64,000 bases of DNA from Penelope pileata (lineage: Eukaryota > Chordata > Aves > Galliformes > Cracidae), in NCBI GenBank assembly GCA_013396635.1, contig WBMW01005650.1, positions 4,109,647-4,173,646 on the forward strand, in the 5' to 3' direction. The notes under the pieces were generated by a model that was not told the DNA's origin, ran no database searches, and saw only the letters and a program-made list of their open reading frames with translations. The position numbers and the translations under genes were made by a program. Shown in pieces: positions 59,226 to 64,000 of the stretch (its first letter is position 1; each line of letters begins with the position of its first letter).

Positions 59226-62200
59226 AAAAATGACTCCTGAGAGAGATACCTAATGCTCAAAAAGCTGTAGAACCCTATACATAACTTGTACGTGCAGTGA
59301 CGGTGAAGCCACATGTGAAAATCAGCCAATCAGTACCTCAGCAACTCCAAATGCTGAACATAGCCCTGGCATGAAAGCACAGGGAGAGAAAGATAGTACC
59401 TCCCCACTGTTTGCAATTTGATTTCCACATAAAACCTCCCAGGCAGGACAGCAGCCAAACTTCATGAAGTTAACCCTTTATATATCTATCCAGAGTAGTT
59501 TTGTTTAGCTCAACTATTTAGCAATGCAACTAATGCTGTTCCTGTACATTGGTATACTAAAAGCTGTTCACATACCAACATCCTTTTGCTTAGGTGGAAT
59601 TCAAGCCTCAAAAAGTACATTTCTTTCCAAATGTACAAATCATCTTGGGTCAAATCATGAGAAACTTTGACAAGCCACTTTTCTAATGAAATTAAGGAGC
59701 ACTTACTCTAAAACATGTCTTCTCACTTGGCCTTCCATGGCACAAACAGTATAGTTAGCATTTTGATTTGAGGATTAGCTAGAAGGAATGTCACAAAACT
59801 GTAAAGCTGTTTTTGTCATCCTGCCATCAGGATATGAAGAAAACACCTTGTCTGAAAGCAAACAAGGAAGAGTTTGGAAATGCAAGTAACAAGGCTGGAG
59901 ACAGCGTTGTGTGCCAAGCTTGTAGGTCACGGACAGAACTTGACATTCCTCTTCCATTTGTTATTTCAGTGAAAAACTCCAAAGTTTCATACATCATTAC
60001 ACAAAGAATAGCACTATTGACAATACTAGTATTGATACTAAAGATCTTGTTTTGTTTTGACATCTAGAGTGATCTTGTTATCGATGTGATTTGCCATCGA
60101 GAGTTAGTTAATTTGGTACTGTTAGAAATAATTTAACAAAGTTCGCCAATTTACCTTTTAACTTACCTACGCATCCCATGCAACTCATTACGAAAAAACA
60201 TTAAAAGGAGTTTGATAAAATATATTCATGCGGTATTTTTTCTCTTGACTAGTTAAAAGAAAATATAATCGTTAATGGATACGCATTTGTGACAAAGCTG
60301 CAGGTAGTCAGGTAGAAAATGACTGACTACCAAGGAAGACTAATGTCACCAGCAACATTAGAATGTATAATAAATTTCAGAACAAATACTTAATCAAGTT
60401 TTTCATTCATACACTTATGCACACATACTTCTGTCAGCCATACCTATGGCTGTATCTTATCATTATATTTAAATGCTAAAATACTGCATAAAATTCCCTT
60501 CAACAGTAACACTTTGCACTTTCTGCTGTACTGATGTTGTTGCAGAAGTCATTTTCATTTTTGGAAAGTATGTACACTGAATGGAGGTCTGAAGCTTTTT
60601 TTCCCCCCCAGACTTAACCATAGATCCATCCAAATCAATGATTAACACAATTCTTCAGTGTACTAAACAAAAAAATTCAAGCATGTTTTTATCAAATACA
60701 CACATCTGGTAATCCTGTGTGCTGCTTTTAGCCTTTTTTGATGAGAATAATTGATTCAAATGGATAATTCAAAAACATAATTCACAGTCTGGCATCTTGA
60801 TTTTGTAGCTTTATTTTACTAATATCCACCAAGAGAGTAATCAATTTAGTGGTGAGGCAGAGCTAATTCCACAGAATTTTTTTGCAATGTCTTGATGCTT
60901 TAGAGTGAGTTTTTTTCTTATCCCTGTACTTTGTTTGTGTAATGGGGGACATTTATTCCAACCATACATTTTCTTTTCATTGCATGATTCATTGAATCAC
61001 AGAAGAAATACAAAGTTGATCAACAAGCAAGCATAATTATAAACCACTAAGTCACTTTATGATTGCCCTCCATTTTTATTCCAGCCTCCTTTCAAGTCTG
61101 CTTCTGAATCTGATGAACAAATTTCTTCTCTGCATGGTGTTTGCTTCCGTTCTTTTAAGTCCGTTAATAAAAAGGCCTCTCTTTTTCAGTCATATAATTA
61201 CAGTGATTAGACGTCTCTATCCATTCTGACTCTCAGGAACAGAGAGCTGTATGTAACCTTTCAGTATTGCTTTTATGAAAACAAAGGCAGTTAATATGTT
61301 TTGTAAGGAAAATTGCAAATGAAAGAATTTCATGTACTTTTGGCATCAGTTCAAGTTTCCTTTATTATAGTGTTCAGAATGATATTTAGGTGTTACATTT
61401 GAAATCAAGTATTGCAAAAAAAAAAAAACAAAAAAAAACATAGTGGTCATCTGAATGGCTCAGTTTTGTTACTAAGGCATGTTGCCATGGATTGTTTACA
61501 AATATCCAGATATTCTTGAGTTTACCATGAGCTTGATTTGAAATCCCAGGGCCATACATACATATCTGGTTCCTGTTTTTCCCCATTCTGTATAATATCT
61601 ATGAATAACAGGCTAGAATTTAGCAGTGGAAAATCTCAAACAACTGAAATTAAGAACTATAAAGTTAGAGTATATTTGACCTTGCCAGCAAAAGTAGTTC
61701 ATATTTATTGTTTTCCTTACACATTCTCAGAAAGAGATTACATAAATGCTGGTCAAGAACCAATTAAGACATTGTTCTGCAGATTTAAGTCTAGCTCATG
61801 CTGTACTTAAACATATCTATGCACAGTGGTCTGGCCAGAAATGAAAAAAAATGGAAACAAGACAGTTGGAACAAAGTTGAGTGAATGAGTTCACGACCTA
61901 CTTTAAAAACAAGTCGCCTACTACTGTCACAGATGTTCACGGCTGTAAACTGGGCAGGATATTCCAGTGTACAGCTTCTATTTCCTTCTAATGTAAACAG
62001 TTTTAAAAATGCAAAAAAAATCCATTAATTTCTGAACAAGCTTGGTTCAAGTTTGAATTAATTTGTTAAACTGAAATATGAAATCACAGTAATTTCAAAA
62101 TGGAAAATTATACGCTTCCATTCTGCAAACAATGAAATGGAATACCCACACTACCTGGTTGGAGAGCGGTTCTCAAAGGAAATGAAATATTAAAATATGT

Positions 62201-62506
62201 CACTCATACCTTTTGCACAAAAACATTCCCTGAAATACTTCAGCCAATCACAGACAACATCATTATTTTATTAATTTCCTAGAATTTGGCAGCAAAATAT
62301 TTTAACAAAATTAGAACATAAAAGGAACGTTGAGTGATTTCACTGCTTGTTCTCCTAGGCTTCATGCTCTAAAGGGAGCCTACGATTATATAACAGGTAA
62401 GATCAAGCAGATCTTCTGTAGAGTTGGCACAGACCAAACTATTAGAAACTGCAACAAGTTGTAGATATATTCTACTTGAGACTTCGACAGAGTGGTTTGT
62501 GTAGAA
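59226..62506. other. AT-rich noncoding DNA, CpG-rich patch inside
   Basis: No gene is supported. Positions 60082-60283 hold eight CpGs despite high AT content and may be constrained sequence. A poly-A/AAAC-like tract occupies 61416-61440. The overlapping frames of 60-84 codons at 59775-60067 are on opposite strands and unrecognisable. Confidence 0.6.
61416..61440. repeat. A-rich simple repeat
   Basis: Poly-A interrupted by two C residues; no recognisable element body is attached. Confidence 0.9.
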
Positions 62507-62528
62507 TTTTTTTTTTTTTTTTTTTTTT
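62507..62528. repeat. Poly-T tract (22)
   Basis: Twenty-two consecutive T, followed by an A/G-rich stretch. The minus-strand frame that crosses it (62472-62753) owes its Phe/Lys runs to the tract. Confidence 0.95.
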
Positions 62529-64000
62529 AAAGAGGAATAGGTAAAAAAAGAAAAACAGGTGAGTCATTTGCAGAATATAGGAAGAACATATAGAGAAAGA
62601 TGTATACGTACAGGTATATAGAGAGGTTAACTTAAATGATGTTTTACTTTTTCTCAGGAGTGGTAGGCTCTGAGCATCCTTTTGCCTGATCCCGCTCTTG
62701 CACTCTCCATACTTATTTACACTATCACTGTCCACTTGAAATATATAGCACACTGACTGACAGATTTTTAGGAACTTGGTTTTCTCTGTATTTCACTAGT
62801 GCAGTATGCCATACTTTGTCTACTGATAGAATAGTGTATGGTAGCTGCCTCCTTTGTAGTAGAAGGAATGAAACAGAGAAATCACCTTTAACATTTACAT
62901 TTTTAATTTCTTTGCTAGTAAAGAAAATCATTAAAACACTTTAAAAACAGAAAATTAGAGTTGACAAGGATTTCACACCAGCACCTCTCCACCATAAGTT
63001 AGCCCAGTAGTAGTCTTGCTTAAGATGCATTTCATTTCACCGCAGTTAGTAGCAATTTACCACTTAAACACGAATTATTGTTGAAATATGAGAACAAGTA
63101 ACAGCATAGTGGTTTCTCTGTAATCTAAGTTCTTCTGGTTTATGAAATATTATAGGTCCAGTCAAAGGAGCTGTACACTTGCACATTTGTCCCACAAAAA
63201 TACATTTTATGTATGATGAAAAAATCTCCCTTACTCTTTTCTCAATCGTTGTATTCTTGTGAAATTTTGTATCCTAGAAGTTTTACCTCAAATTACTGCC
63301 TGAGCAGAAGTCCCCAGCTTCTCTAGTTTTAGTCTCAGTTTATACTTGTTTTCTTGATTATTATTTCAGACAATTTAATCCTCCTTACAAACAGCAGCAA
63401 TGAATGTAAGGCTTCTACACACCTCTAAAATTATATTACTTTCATCCTCTGTTTGTTTCTATATCCAAGACACCTTTATTAAATAACTCCCCAGCACAAG
63501 GTCTACAATGCATCACGGAAACGATGTAGTACAACAGTTACTGGGGTGTTCTGTTTATTTTAATGGGACCCTGGATCGCTGTAACTGCAAGGAACATTCA
63601 CAAATTTACAAAAGATTTTATAATGCATTCCAATGAGAAACCATAAGTAGATTCAGCTCTTCTGCACACATGTAATAAAGAGATGTTTAAGGCCAGAATC
63701 TGGAGACACAACAGAATGATTCAGCCATATAAGAAGAGATTAGAGACTTCACTGCTCAAGAGAGCCACATGATTCGACAGGGTTTTAAAACAAACTTTTA
63801 CTATTAAGAATTTCTTAATTTTTTCACCTCACTCCCTTCAGAAAGGAAAGATAAAAATAGCTGACCGTTCCTATTTTCCTGAAATAGTCCCTATGCTCTC
63901 ATTTTTGTTTTCTTCCCCCTCCCCATCTGAAAATTGCAACCCATGCATACAGAGTTAACAAGATAAAGGGAAAGATTTTTAGCAGAAGAGATAAATATAA
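62529..64000. other. AT-rich noncoding DNA, no gene seen
   Basis: Frames are short and unrecognisable, and no repeat family is evident up to the end of the window. Confidence 0.6.

Noticed and set aside
1..64000. tRNA, rRNA, CRISPR array, bacterial operon or phage features
   Set aside because: No regularly spaced repeat array, tRNA-like A/B-box arrangement with a foldable arm set, or dense coding was seen; the sequence is vertebrate noncoding DNA.
1..64000. Endogenous retrovirus or LTR element
   Set aside because: No paired long terminal repeats, primer-binding site or retroviral-type frame was recognised.

Overview
This is a 64 kb stretch of AT-rich, CpG-poor vertebrate nuclear DNA with no protein-coding gene that I can support. 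The organism is almost certainly a bird. The best evidence is a relatively well-preserved CR1 (chicken-repeat-1) retrotransposon copy at 14784-15288, whose complement encodes a recognisable piece of CR1 reverse transcriptase and which ends in the family's octamer-type 3' tail. A second short CR1 tail lies at 29940-29998. The style suggests a galliform or a related bird, but the species cannot be fixed from this. Two single ambiguous bases (14946 and 56933) point to a draft-quality assembly.

Layout. Positions 1-14783 are unannotated AT-rich DNA with a few palindromic, MITE-like relics. Positions 14784-15288 hold the internally deleted CR1 (minus strand). Positions 15289-22469 are AT-rich DNA with more palindromic relics. 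Positions 22470-23390 hold a long, decayed, ancient amniote CR1/L3-type LINE on the plus strand. Positions 29815-30640 hold a second ancient LINE of the same sort with a younger minus-strand CR1 tail nested inside it. Positions 46270-46650 and 47258-47330 carry further ancient LINE 3' ends. Between 38 and 60 kb there are several weak MIR-like SINE cores. The rest is unique-looking AT-rich sequence with simple repeats and short local duplications.

The longest open frames (about 90-135 codons) fall in low-stop regions. They are rich in residues expected from translated A/T tracts, overlap one another in several frames, and resemble no family I know, so I treat them as chance. The window therefore reads as a gene desert or the inside of a very large intron on a macrochromosome-like, low-GC segment. 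If it has a function, it is most likely regulatory: three AT-rich blocks with clustered homeodomain-type cores and two blocks with unexpectedly many CpGs are the best places to test for conserved noncoding elements. I found no novel biological system. The most informative observations are the repeat stratigraphy, the assembly-suspect CR1 junction, and a scattered family of short palindromic relics.
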